DNA of 64,000 bases from UBA4615 sp044368415 (GTDB taxonomy: Bacteria; Pseudomonadota; Gammaproteobacteria; Burkholderiales; Burkholderiaceae_E), in assembly GCA_044368415.1 (NCBI GenBank), contig JBIPLJ010000004.1, forward strand, positions 1-64,000, given 5' to 3'. Positions 41,489 through 50,986 of this stretch are shown here, in pieces (position 1 is the first letter of the stretch; every line of letters begins with the position of its first letter). The notes beneath the pieces were generated by a model that saw only the letters and a list, made by a program, of their open reading frames with translations, had not been told where the DNA came from and did not search any database. The translations under genes and the position numbers were made by a program.

Positions 41489-42790
41489 TCAGCGGAACTG
41501 GCCGAGGAGCGCGGCGCCCTCGGTGACCACGCGCTCGCCGCCGGCCAGCCCCTGCACCACGCGTACGCGCGTCGCATCGAGCGGCTCGGTGCGCACGCGG
41601 CGCGGCTCGAAGCGCTCGGGCTGCGTCTTGATCCACACCATCGGCTCGTTGGTTGCGCTGCGCACCAGCGCCGAGGCCGGCACCGGCACGCCCGGTGCCG
41701 CCTCGTCCAAGCGCACCGTCACCGCCACCGGCTGGCCGATGGCGAGCGAGGCCAGCGCAGCGCCCTTCGCACTGAAGACCAGCGGCAACGCCTGCTCGCG
41801 CAGCACGCGCCCGGCACCGACGAAGGCGAGCGGCACTGTCCGGCCGCCGACGGCGACCGAGGCGTCGGCGATGCGGGCCGCGATCGCCAGGTCGAAGCCG
41901 GTCGCCTCGATGCGCAGGCGGGTCGGGTCGATGATCTCGAACAGCAGCTCGCGGGCGTCGACCACCTGGCCGGCGACGGCCTCGGCGCGGGCGACGACAC
42001 CGGACACCGGCGCCCGCAGCGGCTCGGTCGCGGCGACCCCGGCCTTCACCGCGCGCAGCCGTCCCTCGAGGCTCGCCAGCTCGCTCGCGGCGGCCTCGAT
42101 GTCCTTGCGGGGAACGGTGTCTGACAGCCCGGACAGCCGCGCCGCGCGTGCCGCGGCCAGCGAGCGGGCGGCCTCGAGTTCGGCGAGCAGCGCGGCTTGG
42201 CCCGCACGTGCCACCGGGTCGACGCTCGGGCGCACGGCGGCAAGCACCTGCCCGCGCACCACCGCCTGACCGATCGACGGCAGGCCGCGCGGGCCGGGCT
42301 CGAGGCGGCCGGCGACCGTGCTCTGCACGCGGCCGGCGGCGTCAGGGTCGACGGCGACACGCCCGGGCAGCTCGATCGCGCGCGGCACCGTGCCGCGTTC
42401 GACCGGCGTCGTGCGCACGCCCACCAGCCGCTGCGAGACCTTGGGCAGCAGCAGCGCGCCATCGGCCAGGCGCTGCGGACGGGCGGGCGCGATGGTGGAC
42501 GAGGTGGTGGACGAGGTGGTGGACGCAGCAGTGGACCGCGCGGTGCCGGCAGCTGATGCGGCGGGCGAAGCGGTCCCGGTGGACGGTGCCAACCCCGGGG
42601 CCGATGCACCCGGCGAGACGTGATCCTTGCCTTCGTGCGCCGACGCGGGCGCGACGGCGACGAGCCCGAGCAGGAGCGCGAGCACGAGTCGCGGACTGGC
42701 ACGGTCGCGGCCGCGGACGCCGGACCCGCCCGGCAGGCACCTCGGGAGGCGCAGGGGCACGCCCGGGCCCACCCAGCGCGCCGCGCTCAC
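41489..42790 (-). CDS. RND efflux membrane-fusion (adaptor) protein, CzcB-like
   Basis: A 433-residue adaptor. A signal or anchor segment ends APASAHEGKDH, followed by a Ser/Thr/Ala-rich linker (about 62-95, with STTSSTTSST from a small repeat), a barrel-sandwich and lipoyl-like region (IELPGRVAVDPDAAGRVQS), an alpha-hairpin, and C-terminal beta domains ending TEGAALLGQFR. It bridges the pump and the outer-membrane channel. The GTG at 42790 overlaps the upstream TGA (GTGA), which decides the start. The mature N-terminus is His-poor compared with CzcB. Confidence 0.88.
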   Translation of the reverse strand: MSAARWVGPGVPLRLPRCLPGGSGVRGRDRASPRLVLALLLGLVAVAPASAHEGKDHVSPGASAPGLAPSTGTASPAASAAGTARSTAASTTSSTTSSTIAPARPQRLADGALLLPKVSQRLVGVRTTPVERGTVPRAIELPGRVAVDPDAAGRVQSTVAGRLEPGPRGLPSIGQAVVRGQVLAAVRPSVDPVARAGQAALLAELEAARSLAAARAARLSGLSDTVPRKDIEAAASELASLEGRLRAVKAGVAATEPLRAPVSGVVARAEAVAGQVVDARELLFEIIDPTRLRIEATGFDLAIAARIADASVAVGGRTVPLAFVGAGRVLREQALPLVFSAKGAALASLAIGQPVAVTVRLDEAAPGVPVPASALVRSATNEPMVWIKTQPERFEPRRVRTEPLDATRVRVVQGLAGGERVVTEGAALLGQFR

Positions 42791-43458
42791 GGACGGCTCC
42801 CCGCCGCCCGGTCCCGGCGGCGACGGCCCAGCGCCCAGCCCGCCACCGCAGCGAATACGGCGGCGAGCGCGGCGATCGACGCGGTGCGCAGCGCGTCCCC
42901 AGGGGCCGGGAAGGTCGGCGCGCCGGGCAGGGACCTGGCGCCCGGCGCAGCCGTCGCCACGCCGGACGATGGTGCTCCACCGGCGGCTGCCACCCCCACG
43001 GGCGCGGGGACAACGAGCTCCGCCGCGAGCAAGTCGGTGTCGCCGCCGGCCACGACCGTCGCGACGATCGCGACACGACCCGGTTCGAGCGGCGCATCGA
43101 GCTCGATCACGTAGGTGTCGCCCGCGGCCCGCGCGCGCATCGGCCGACCGGCGATCTCGAGCTCGAGCGTCGCGTCCGTCACCGGCGAGGTGTCGGCCGC
43201 ATGATCGAGCCACAGCACGAGACGTTGCCCGTCGAGCGCGCCGACCAGCTCGAAGAGCTCGCTCGCCGTACCGAAGCGCGGGGCCGCGAAGGCCGACGCC
43301 GGCGGCGCGGTGCGCGCCGCCTCGGCGTCGTGGTCGTGGCCCTCGTGGGCCGAGGCCGGAGCACAGGACAGGGCGACGAGGAGGCCTAAGCACAGCACGG
43401 CGTGCCGCACGAGGGGCGTCGCTGCGGGGACGGGGACGAAGACAGGGACGAATCTCAA
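42787..43458 (-). CDS. Membrane-anchored accessory protein inside the metal-efflux cluster
   Basis: A 223-residue protein. It has a signal peptide (to about 37, SCAPASA), a His/Asp-rich start of the mature chain (HEGHDHDAE), a beta-sandwich of about 100 residues, a Pro/Ala linker, then one C-terminal transmembrane helix (IAALAAVFAAVAGWALGRRRR). The HEGHDHD motif suggests metal binding at the periplasmic face. It lies between the channel and adaptor genes and is coupled to both by 4-base overlaps, so it is part of the efflux system. No family name is known to me. Confidence 0.75.
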   Translation of the reverse strand: MRFVPVFVPVPAATPLVRHAVLCLGLLVALSCAPASAHEGHDHDAEAARTAPPASAFAAPRFGTASELFELVGALDGQRLVLWLDHAADTSPVTDATLELEIAGRPMRARAAGDTYVIELDAPLEPGRVAIVATVVAGGDTDLLAAELVVPAPVGVAAAGGAPSSGVATAAPGARSLPGAPTFPAPGDALRTASIAALAAVFAAVAGWALGRRRRDRAAGSRP

Positions 43459-44771
43459 GGTTCGACTCCGAGGGCCTGGTTGAGACGGGCGAGCGCGAGG
43501 CCCTCGCGGGCCTTCGCGAGCGCAGCCGCGAGCTCGGCATCGAGCGCGGTCTGCCGAGCGCGCAGCACGTCGGGCAGCGCACGCTCGCCGGCGCGGAACG
43601 CCCGCTCGAGCGCCTGCTGGGCGGCACCGGCCGTGGCGGCACGCTCGAGGTCGAGCGCCACCGAGGCCCGGCTCGCATCGAGACCGAGCCGGGCACGCTC
43701 GAGCTGCGCGGCCTGCTCGCGCTGAGCGCGCAGCAGCGCGAGCTCGGCTTCAGCGACTTCGACACCCGCCGCCGCGAGCCGCGGTGCGTTACGCGCCTCG
43801 GTGTCGAGCGGCACGACGATGCCGATGCGCACGCTGTTGCGGTAGTCGCCGCCGTAGGCATCGCGATCGAAGCGCGCGGCCGCCGACAGCGTGGGCGCGT
43901 CGCGGCGCGAGGCGCGCGCCGCATCGAGCCGCGCCCGCGCGGTGTCGAGCGCCTCGCGGGCGGCCGCAAGCACGGGATGGCGCTCGAGGGCCTGTGCATC
44001 GGGCAGGGGCGAGTCGGCCTGCGCACCCTCGCGTGTCGACTCGACGAGCTCGCCCGCCGCCTCCAAGCCGGTGAGCGTGCGCAGCCGGGATGCCGCCTCG
44101 CGTTCGCGGGCCTCGGCCTCGCGCAGCGCGCCGAGCGCCGCCAGCCGCTCGGCGCGCGCGGCGAGCCGGTCGACTGGCGCGAGGTCGCCAGCCTCGACCC
44201 GCCGCCCGACATCGGCCTCGAGCAGCGCCACGGAGGCCTCACGCGCCTGCTGGACGCGCCGCTCGATTGCGGCGGCGGACAGCGCCCAGGCCGTCTCCCT
44301 CACCTCGCCCGCGAGCGCGAGCCGCGCGAGCCGCAGTACGGCCGATCGCTGCGCGCGCTCGCGCTCGATCACCCCGCGCTGCGCGTCGCGCTGCCCGGGC
44401 AGCCACAGCGGCGCGGCGATGGCCGGCTCGATCTCGTTGCGGCCGCGCTCGGCGGACACCTCGGTGCCGGGCAACGCAATCGGGCGCGGCAGGTCGCGCC
44501 GCACGTCGAGGCCGATGCTCGGCGGGCCCGCGAACGGCGAGCGCAGCGCCGAAGCGCGCGCGTCGAGTTCGGCACCGCGCGCCTGCTCGAGCGTCTCGAG
44601 CCCGGACCGCGCCCAGGCCGCGGCGACGAGCACGGGCAGCGAAGGCGCGATGCGCGACGCCGCGCCAGCGGTGGGCGCGTCGGAGGACAGGCTGGCGGGT
44701 CGATCCGCGGGCGCCTGGGCGGCGAGCGCGACGGGAAGCACCGCCAGCACGGCGGCAAGGACGATTCGCAT
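43455..44771 (-). CDS. Outer-membrane channel of the RND efflux system, CzcC/TolC-like
   Basis: A 438-residue TolC-superfamily protein. It has a signal peptide (VLPVALAAQA, cleaved near 20), two repeated halves of long amphipathic helices rich in Ala/Glu/Arg (e.g. ALEQAFRAGERALPDVLRAR), and short barrel strands. It forms the exit duct for the adaptor and pump encoded downstream. First structural gene after the CzcI-like gene, 117 bases downstream. Its end overlaps the accessory gene by 4 bases. Confidence 0.88.
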   Translation of the reverse strand: MRIVLAAVLAVLPVALAAQAPADRPASLSSDAPTAGAASRIAPSLPVLVAAAWARSGLETLEQARGAELDARASALRSPFAGPPSIGLDVRRDLPRPIALPGTEVSAERGRNEIEPAIAAPLWLPGQRDAQRGVIERERAQRSAVLRLARLALAGEVRETAWALSAAAIERRVQQAREASVALLEADVGRRVEAGDLAPVDRLAARAERLAALGALREAEAREREAASRLRTLTGLEAAGELVESTREGAQADSPLPDAQALERHPVLAAAREALDTARARLDAARASRRDAPTLSAAARFDRDAYGGDYRNSVRIGIVVPLDTEARNAPRLAAAGVEVAEAELALLRAQREQAAQLERARLGLDASRASVALDLERAATAGAAQQALERAFRAGERALPDVLRARQTALDAELAAALAKAREGLALARLNQALGVEP

Positions 44772-44888
44772 GATTCGGGTGTCGCACCACGTTGGACGAG
44801 GGTCGGCAACACCCGGCGGGCACTTCGGCGCCGCGCGGTCCGCGCCGTGGACGGCGCGGGAGCGGGGGGAACGGAGCGGTCCGCCGGG

Positions 44889-45329
44889 TCAGGCGGACGC
44901 GGTCCTCGGCGGCCGGAACGGCCCGTCCAGGGCGGGCGAGTCGGGCGACACGTCGGCGACGGTCGCGAGCGTCCCGCCCGGCGCCGAGCCGACCGCCGGC
45001 AGGCGAGCAAACCCCACGGCGACCGACCCGCTGGCGTGGCAGCAGCTGCCGCAATCGGTATGAGCGCAATCCACCTCGCCGGCGGCGTTTGCCGTCGCGT
45101 CGGACTGGGCATCGGGATCGGCATGCATCATGAGGCCGCCATGCGAGGCGTCGTGATGCGAGTGCGAGGCATGATCGGCGTGCAAGGCGTGCACGACTTG
45201 GCCGGCATGCCCGCTGTGCATCGCCTCCCCGCCCGCCACCTCGTGCAGGCAGCGCAGCGATGCGGCGCCCGCCCAGCCGTTGACGGGCAGGAGGAGGACC
45301 AGCAGCATCAGCAGGACGCGGCGCATCAT
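44889..45329 (-). CDS. CzcI-like His/Cys-rich periplasmic protein
   Basis: A 146-residue protein. Signal peptide MMRRVLLMLLVLLLPVNGWA, followed by a His-rich stretch (HSGHAGQVVHALHADHASHSHH) and a Cys cluster (CAHTDCGSCCHASG). The layout matches CzcI-family proteins, which precede czcCBA and influence metal-dependent expression. It heads the leftward efflux operon and should bind divalent cations in the periplasm. The start ATG pair (45329/45326) lies directly behind a perfect TATAAT element; the upstream frame to 45614 is spurious. Confidence 0.75.
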   Translation of the reverse strand: MMRRVLLMLLVLLLPVNGWAGAASLRCLHEVAGGEAMHSGHAGQVVHALHADHASHSHHDASHGGLMMHADPDAQSDATANAAGEVDCAHTDCGSCCHASGSVAVGFARLPAVGSAPGGTLATVADVSPDSPALDGPFRPPRTASA

Positions 45330-45332
45330 CCG

Positions 45333-45338
45333 ATTATA
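45333..45338 (-). promoter_or_regulatory. TATAAT -10 element placed for a leaderless message
   Basis: A perfect TATAAT on the minus strand ends 4 bases before the first ATG of the CzcI-like gene. A normal start of transcription would fall on the start codon region, so this transcript could be leaderless. No TTGACA-like -35 is present at 16-18 bases; the upstream sequence is G-rich instead. Confidence 0.4.
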
Positions 45339-45744
45339 GACACGCCCCGCCCTCCCGCCCCGCCGGAGGCTCGAACGGCCAGGGTGCACCGTCGGCCGGA
45401 TGCCGGCCGCCTCCCGGCCACCCTGGGCCGCAGCCCGGCGAATCAACGACTCCGGGCGGCCAGGCGAACGCAACAGCACCGCCCGGTTCGGCATGGGCCG
45501 CGCGCACCCCGCTGTCCGATGCCACCGGGTCGGGGCCGACGTAGCAAGCGGGCGCAGTGTGCGGATCCTGCAACCGCGCGTCGCCCACGAGGTGCGAGGC
45601 GCGGATCGCACCACCGGCCATCGGTGCGACTAAGCCGATGGCCTGGGTTCGCTCACACTTCGGAACCCGCCTACGCACAGATGATGGCTCCAGGTGCTAC
45701 TCTCTGGGCTAAGTTTCCACGAAACCCTTCAGAAACACTTCGAC
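45339..45744. other. Intergenic region between the efflux operon and a small rightward gene
   Basis: About 400 bases without a supported gene. A plus-strand extended -10-like element TGCTACTCT (45695-45703) precedes the small gene at 45745. A minus-strand frame (45334-45678) is open but has no family features. The inverted pair near 45391-45414 (GGCCGGATGCCGGCC) may be a regulator site. Confidence 0.35.
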
Positions 45745-45957
45745 ATGACGACGAAACGGCAGGAACCGGCGACGACGGCGACCCAGGCGCGCCGGGGACG
45801 TCCCCCAAAACGGGTCTACATCAACGTCCTCGTCAAGGCCAGCACCCGAGAAGGGCTGACCCGGATGAAGGCGAGCGAGAACCTGCCCAGCCAGGGCGAG
45901 GTGATCGACATGCTCGTCGCCCAGGCGCTGGCTCAGAAGCCCAAGCGCGGGGAGTGA
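45745..45957 (+). CDS. Small basic protein, possible AT-hook/RHH-like DNA-binding protein
   Basis: A 70-residue protein. Residues about 18-24 (RRGRPPKR) look like an AT-hook, followed by a beta-strand and two helices (VYINVLVKASTREGLTRMK; PSQGEVIDMLVAQAL) in ribbon-helix-helix order. This layout suggests a small DNA-binding regulator. The ATG at 45745 lacks a strong Shine-Dalgarno. It ends just before a stem-loop (8-bp arms, 45961-45968 with 45982-45989) shared with the convergent epoxide hydrolase pseudogene. Confidence 0.6.
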   Translation: MTTKRQEPATTATQARRGRPPKRVYINVLVKASTREGLTRMKASENLPSQGEVIDMLVAQALAQKPKRGE

Positions 45958-45973
45958 GGCCGAGGCGCAGCGC

Positions 45974-46640
45974 TCAGCGCCGCGCCTCGCGCAGGAAATC
46001 GAGCAGGACGCTGACCACGGCCTCGGGCCGCTCCTGCTGCACCCAGTGCCCGGCACCCTCGACGAGCGCGCACCCGAGCAGCCGCGAGAACCCGCGCGAG
46101 TCCTTCGACTCGAACTCGCCCGGCTTCTGGTGGATACCCCAGTCGCAGGCCCCGGCCGCGAACATCGCGGGCACGTCGATGCGGCGGCCCGCGCAGCTCT
46201 GCTGCTCGGCGAGGAAACGTCCCGAGGTCCCACAGCGGCACCACTGCAGACCGCCGTGGAAACCTGAGCGCGCCTATTCGCCGGCGTAGACCGCGAGCGC
46301 CTCGTCGGGCAGCCAGCACAAGCGACGCATCGCGCGGCCCGCGCTCCCCGCCCAGCGGCGGCAGCTCTGGCGGCCCTCCGAAGGGCGCGCTCATCGTCAC
46401 CACCGCGCGGAACACGTCGGGTCGCATCAGCGCGCACCCGGCTGCCACCGGCGACCCGAAGTCGTGCCCGATCACCGCATCGACAGGCTGGCGGCAGAGC
46501 GCCGCGACCAGCCCGAGCGCATCGCGCACCAGGTTCGCCATCCGGAACTCGGCGAGATCGGCGTCGTAGCCGCGTGTCCAGCCGGTGGTGCGGCCGTAGC
46601 CACGCTGGTCGGGCGCGACCACATGCCCGGATCCCGGGCG
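45974..46640 (-). pseudogene. Epoxide-hydrolase-like alpha/beta hydrolase, disrupted
   Basis: Pieces of one alpha/beta hydrolase lie in three frames. HVVAPDQRGYGRTTGW and the nucleophile elbow VIGHDFGSPVA are in the first frame. Next comes LPDEALAVYAGE, a TAG stop, then ARSGFHGGLQW and DVPAMFAAGACDWGIHQKPG in another. The last part, GAGHWVQQERPEAVVSVLLDF, carries the catalytic His. The first roughly 60 residues (HGFP region) are missing and the gene now abuts the ugpC stop. At least one frameshift, one in-frame stop and a 5' deletion make it non-functional. Confidence 0.8.
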
Positions 46641-46697
46641 GCAGGCGCGCCGCGTCGCGCGGGGGCAGTGCCGCGCTCGGATCCGTCGCTGCGGGGC

Positions 46698-47762
<1,065 letters not shown>

Positions 47763-47763
47763 G

Positions 47764-48621
47764 TCATTTCTCCGCGTCGACCAGGCCCTTGACGAACCAT
47801 TTCTGCATGCCGAGGACGACCAGCGCCGGCGGGAGCATCGCGAGCATCGCCGTGGCCATCACGACATTCCACTCGGTGCCGGCGTCGCCGCCCGAGATCA
47901 TCCGCTTGATGCCCATCACGATCGGGTACCTCGATTCGTCGGTGGTGACCAGCAGCGGCCACAGGTACTGGTTCCAGCCATAGATGAACTGGATCACGAA
48001 GATCGCGGCGATGCTGGTGGCCGACAGCGGTACCAGCACGTCGCGAAAGAAGCGCAGCGGCCCGGCGCCATCGATGCGCGATGCCTCGACCAGCTCGTCG
48101 GGCACCGTCAGGAAGAACTGCCGGAAGAGGAAGGTCGCGGTGGCCGAGGCGATCAGCGGCACCGTCAGTCCCGCGTAGGTGTTGAGCATGCCGAGATTCG
48201 ACACCACCTCGTAGGTCGGCCCGATGCGCACCTCAACAGGCAGCATCAGCGTGACGAACACCATCCAGAAGCACAGCGAGCGGCCCGGGAATCGGAAGTA
48301 GACGAAGGCGAAGGCCGACAGCAGAGAGATCGCGATCTTGCCGACGGCGATCACCAGCGCCGAGATCAGGCTGACCTTGAGCATCGGCAGCACCGGCGCG
48401 ATGGCGCTGCCGTAGTTCGACTGCCCGCCGAACAGCGCGACCCGGTAGGTCTCGATGAGGTTGTCGCCCGGCAGCAGCGACATCGGCCGGTTCTGCACGA
48501 TCTGCTCGGCCGTCTGGGTGGAGGCGACGAAGGTCATCCACAGCGGGAAGGCCACGATGGCCACCCCGAGGATCAACACGAGGTGGGCGAGCACGTTCAG
48601 CCCGGGGCGGCGTTCGACCAT
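47764..48621 (-). CDS. ugpE: Glycerol-3-phosphate ABC transporter permease UgpE
   Basis: A 285-residue inner-membrane permease with six transmembrane segments and the cytoplasmic EAA loop (ELVEASRIDGAGPLRFFRDVL, here quoted in part) that contacts UgpC. The segment QNRPMSLLPGDNLIETY after the first helix is typical of UgpE. Its ATG is one base after the ugpA stop. Confidence 0.93.
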   Translation of the reverse strand: MVERRPGLNVLAHLVLILGVAIVAFPLWMTFVASTQTAEQIVQNRPMSLLPGDNLIETYRVALFGGQSNYGSAIAPVLPMLKVSLISALVIAVGKIAISLLSAFAFVYFRFPGRSLCFWMVFVTLMLPVEVRIGPTYEVVSNLGMLNTYAGLTVPLIASATATFLFRQFFLTVPDELVEASRIDGAGPLRFFRDVLVPLSATSIAAIFVIQFIYGWNQYLWPLLVTTDESRYPIVMGIKRMISGGDAGTEWNVVMATAMLAMLPPALVVLGMQKWFVKGLVDAEK

Positions 48622-48622
48622 C

Positions 48623-49510
48623 TCAGTACTGCACCTTGCGCTCGACGTAGCGGAACTGGATGGCGGTGAGCGCGACCAGGATGACCATCAGCACGACCGA
48701 CTGCGCGGCCGAGCCGCCGAGGTCCATCGCCTTGAAGCCGTCGTAGTAGATTTTGTAGACAAGGATCGCGGTGTCCTTGCCCGGGCCGCCCTGCGTGGCC
48801 GCGTCGACGATCGCGAAGGTGTCGATGAATACATAGACGACGTTGATCACCAGCAGGAAGAAGGTGGTCGGCGACAGCAGTGGGAAGACGATCGTCCAGA
48901 AGCGCCGCCACGGCCGCGCGCCATCGATCGCCGCCGCCTCGATCAGGCTCTTGGGGATCGACTGCAGGCCGGCGAGGAAAAAGAGGAAGTTATAGGAGAT
49001 CTGCTTCCAAACTGCCGCCATCACGATCAGCGCCATCGCGTCGCGGCCATCGAGCAGGTGGTTCCAGTCGAAGCCGACGGCATTCAGCGTGTGGCTGACG
49101 ACGCCGATCGAGGGCGCGAACATGAAGAGCCACAACACGCCGGCGACTGCGGGTGCGACCGCGTACGGCCAGATCAGCAGGGTACGGTAGATCGCCGAGC
49201 CCTGCATCACGCGGTCGGCCATCACCGCCAGCAGCAGCGCCAACACCAGGCCGATGACCGCGACCAGCACCGAGAATACCGCCGTCGTGTAGAAGGACGC
49301 GAGGTAGGTGGTGTCGGCGAACAGGCGCTGGAAGTTCTCCAGCCCGACGAACTCGATCGACGTGCCGAAAGCATCCTGGGACAACACGCTCTGCCAGAGC
49401 GCCTGCCCTGCGGGCCAGAAGAAGAACACCAGCACGACCGCCATCTGTGGCGCGATCAGCGCGTAGGGCAGCCAGCGGCTCTGGAATCGGACGCGTTTCT
49501 CGATGGCCAC
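48623..49510 (-). CDS. ugpA: Glycerol-3-phosphate ABC transporter permease UgpA
   Basis: A 295-residue permease starting MAIEKRVRFQSRWLPYALIAPQ, with six transmembrane helices and an EAA loop (LIEAAAIDGARPWRRFW). With UgpE it forms the channel for glycerol 3-phosphate. It lies 78 bases after ugpB, the longest gap in the operon. Confidence 0.93.
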   Translation of the reverse strand: MAIEKRVRFQSRWLPYALIAPQMAVVLVFFFWPAGQALWQSVLSQDAFGTSIEFVGLENFQRLFADTTYLASFYTTAVFSVLVAVIGLVLALLLAVMADRVMQGSAIYRTLLIWPYAVAPAVAGVLWLFMFAPSIGVVSHTLNAVGFDWNHLLDGRDAMALIVMAAVWKQISYNFLFFLAGLQSIPKSLIEAAAIDGARPWRRFWTIVFPLLSPTTFFLLVINVVYVFIDTFAIVDAATQGGPGKDTAILVYKIYYDGFKAMDLGGSAAQSVVLMVILVALTAIQFRYVERKVQY

Positions 49511-49588
49511 GCAGGGTTCCGGCAGTCACGCCGGCGTCGCGGTGCCGGCGCATCGATGGGGCGGGCGCGATGTGCGCCCGTCGGGTCG

Positions 49589-50896
49589 TCAGGTCTTGTT
49601 CGCCTTCTCGAAACGCTCGAGCTGCTCGTTGCCACGCTTGACCGCGGTGTCGAGCGCGTCCTTCGCCGACTTCTTGCCCGCCCAGACCTGCTCGAGCTCC
49701 TCGTCGATGATCGTGCGGATCTGCACGAAGTTGCCCAGCCGGATGCCGCGCGACTTATCCGTCGTCTTGCGGATCATCTGGCTGACCGATACGTCTGTGC
49801 CCGGGTTCTGCTTGTAGAAGCCGGCCTTCTCGGTCAGCTCGAACGCCGACATCGTGGTCGGCAGGTAGCCGGTCTGCTGGTGGCTCTTGGCCTGGACTTC
49901 GGCCTTCGACAGGTGATCGAAGAACGCGGCGACGCCCTTGTACTCCTCGGCCTTCTTGCCCGACATCACCCACAGGCTCGCGCCGCCGATGACGGTGTTC
50001 TGCGGCGTGCCGGGCACGTCCGGGTAGTACGGCAGCGTCGAGATGCCGGCAGCGAACTTCGCGTTGCGCTTGATGTTGCCGTAGAGCGCCGACGAGCCGG
50101 TCGTCATCGCGCACTCGCCCGAGACGAAAGTGGCGTCGGCGGTGTTGGCACGGCCCTTGTAGACGAACAGGCCCTGGTTCGACAGGTTGGCGAGGTTCTC
50201 GATGTGGCGCAGGTGCAGCGGCGAGTTGAAGGCCAGCCGCGCGTCGAGGCCGTTGAAGCCGTTGCGCTTGGTGGCAAACTCGACGTTGTGCCAGGCCGAG
50301 AAGCTCTCGAGCTGTGTCCAGCTCACCCAGCTCGTGGTCAGCGGGCACTTGTGGCCGCTGGCCTTGAGCGTGGCGGCCACACGCACCACCTCGGGCCAGG
50401 TTTTCGGCGGGTTCTCAGGGTCGAGGCCGGCTGCCTTGAAGGCGTCCTTGTTGTAGTGGAACACCGTCGTCGAGCTGTTGAACGGCAGGCTCATCATCTG
50501 GCCGTTCGGCGCGGTGTAGTAGCCCGCAACCGCAGACACGTAGGCGTTCGGGTCGAACTTGAAGCCGGCGTCGGCCATGACCTTGCCGACCGGCACGATC
50601 ACCCCCTTGCTCGCCATCATCGTCGCGGTGCCGACCTCGAAGACCTGCAGCACGTGCGGCGCGTTGCCCGCGCGGTAGGCGGCGACGGCGCCGGTCAACG
50701 CCTCGTCGTAGGTGCCCTTGAAGGTCGGCACCACCTTGTAGGCCTTCTGGCTGTCGTTGAAGTCCTTGGCCAGCCCGTTGACCCATTCGCCGAGGGCGCC
50801 GCTCATGGCGTGCCACCACTGGATCTCAACCTGGGCGTGCGCGGGGCCAGCTGCAACGGCGAAGGCCGCGGCAGCGATGAGGGTCCTGAATGTCAT
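49589..50896 (-). CDS. ugpB: Glycerol-3-phosphate-binding periplasmic protein UgpB
   Basis: A 435-residue extracellular solute-binding protein. A signal peptide (residues 1-22, ending GPAHA) is followed by the UgpB hallmark VEIQWWHAMSGALGEWVN and FNDSQKAYKVVPTFKGTYDE. It captures glycerol 3-phosphate or glycerophosphodiesters. ATG 50896 starts exactly at the signal peptide; the upstream frame is non-coding. It is first in the operon, so its promoter lies in 50897-50986, where TTTGTCAC on the minus strand resembles one half of a Pho box. No full Pho box could be confirmed. Confidence 0.95.
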   Translation of the reverse strand: MTFRTLIAAAAFAVAAGPAHAQVEIQWWHAMSGALGEWVNGLAKDFNDSQKAYKVVPTFKGTYDEALTGAVAAYRAGNAPHVLQVFEVGTATMMASKGVIVPVGKVMADAGFKFDPNAYVSAVAGYYTAPNGQMMSLPFNSSTTVFHYNKDAFKAAGLDPENPPKTWPEVVRVAATLKASGHKCPLTTSWVSWTQLESFSAWHNVEFATKRNGFNGLDARLAFNSPLHLRHIENLANLSNQGLFVYKGRANTADATFVSGECAMTTGSSALYGNIKRNAKFAAGISTLPYYPDVPGTPQNTVIGGASLWVMSGKKAEEYKGVAAFFDHLSKAEVQAKSHQQTGYLPTTMSAFELTEKAGFYKQNPGTDVSVSQMIRKTTDKSRGIRLGNFVQIRTIIDEELEQVWAGKKSAKDALDTAVKRGNEQLERFEKANKT

Positions 50897-50986
50897 GATG
50901 TCTCCGGTGGACAGCGTCGGGATGAAGCCGCGCAGTCTGGGCAGCAGGTGTGACAAAGATGTGTCTAGCCTGGGCCTGAAGCGGAA

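Noticed and set aside
42490..42540. The short GGTGGACGA-type repeat in the adaptor gene as a mobile or regulatory repeat
   Set aside because: It is a brief imperfect in-frame repeat that only encodes a Ser/Thr-rich linker; nothing suggests a separate element.
45334..45678. A gene of about 114 codons on the minus strand upstream of the CzcI-like gene
   Set aside because: No family features, no ribosome site, and it would run through the perfect TATAAT of the efflux operon.
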